Part shown: positions 15,493 through 15,530 of the stretch, piece by piece
Layout of the letters: each line of letters starts with the position of its first letter
How positions within the stretch are numbered: the stretch's first letter is position 1
Origin: Bacteroidota bacterium
GTDB taxonomy: Bacteria > Bacteroidota > Bacteroidia > Bacteroidales > Prolixibacteraceae
Length of the DNA stretch: 15,530 bases
Direction: 5' to 3'
NCBI GenBank assembly: GCA_013203755.1
Contig: JABMPI010000594.1
Coordinates: 1 to 15,530 of the forward strand
Notes under the pieces: generated by a model
What the model was told of the DNA's origin: nothing
The model's input: only the letters and a program-made list of their open reading frames with translations
Database searches by the model: none
Program-made: the position numbers and the translations under genes

Positions 15493-15530
15493 AATGAAAA
15501 GGTAGCTAGTCAGAATTTGTAAAGTACTAA

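Noticed and set aside
1..15530. CRISPR arrays, tRNA or rRNA genes, transposases
   Set aside because: No regularly spaced repeats, cloverleaf-like sequence, rRNA segments or transposase motifs were seen on either strand.

Overview
The window is AT-rich with short intergenic gaps and start codons that lack Shine-Dalgarno sequences. It carries lipoprotein-type glycan hydrolases (GH92, sulfatase) next to carbohydrate catabolism genes. Together this points to a Bacteroidota chromosome, probably a free-living or marine polysaccharide degrader of the Bacteroidales/Marinilabiliales type. The phylum is a confident inference; the family is not.

Left part, plus strand (3-1952): the C-terminal part of a double-SIS sugar isomerase/GlmS-like protein, cut by the window edge. 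A 105-bp structured hairpin element follows, then a complete class I PLP aminotransferase.

Middle part, minus strand (2027-6950): a compact set read right to left. It consists of a secreted protein of unknown function (5979-6950), a GH92 alpha-mannosidase lipoprotein (3680-5947) and a sulfatase lipoprotein (2027-3625) with the formylglycine-type motif and SGSH-like features. Its likely promoter lies just beyond a terminator hairpin near 7000.

Right part, minus strand (7089-15434): a myo-inositol catabolic operon in the order iolC, iolD, SSS sodium symporter, iolA, iolE, iolG. These cover uptake, oxidation to 2-keto-myo-inositol, dehydration, ring hydrolysis, kinase step and malonic semialdehyde oxidation. 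IolB (isomerase) and IolJ (aldolase), needed to close the pathway, are not in the window.

The adjacency suggests a working model in which extracytoplasmic mannosidase and sulfatase trim a mannosylated, possibly sulfated inositol-containing glycan (GPI, mannosyl-inositol lipid or similar) and the freed inositol is taken up and catabolised. This is inference from gene content.

The gaps of the inositol operon hold several unrelated repeat types. The most interesting is an RNA-like element present twice (about 643-747 and 9068-9175). The copies share a core, but their outer stems differ in sequence and still pair within each copy. The non-Watson-Crick pairs next to the perfect ones are G-U only if the plus strand is the RNA, apart from one G-G mismatch in copy 1.
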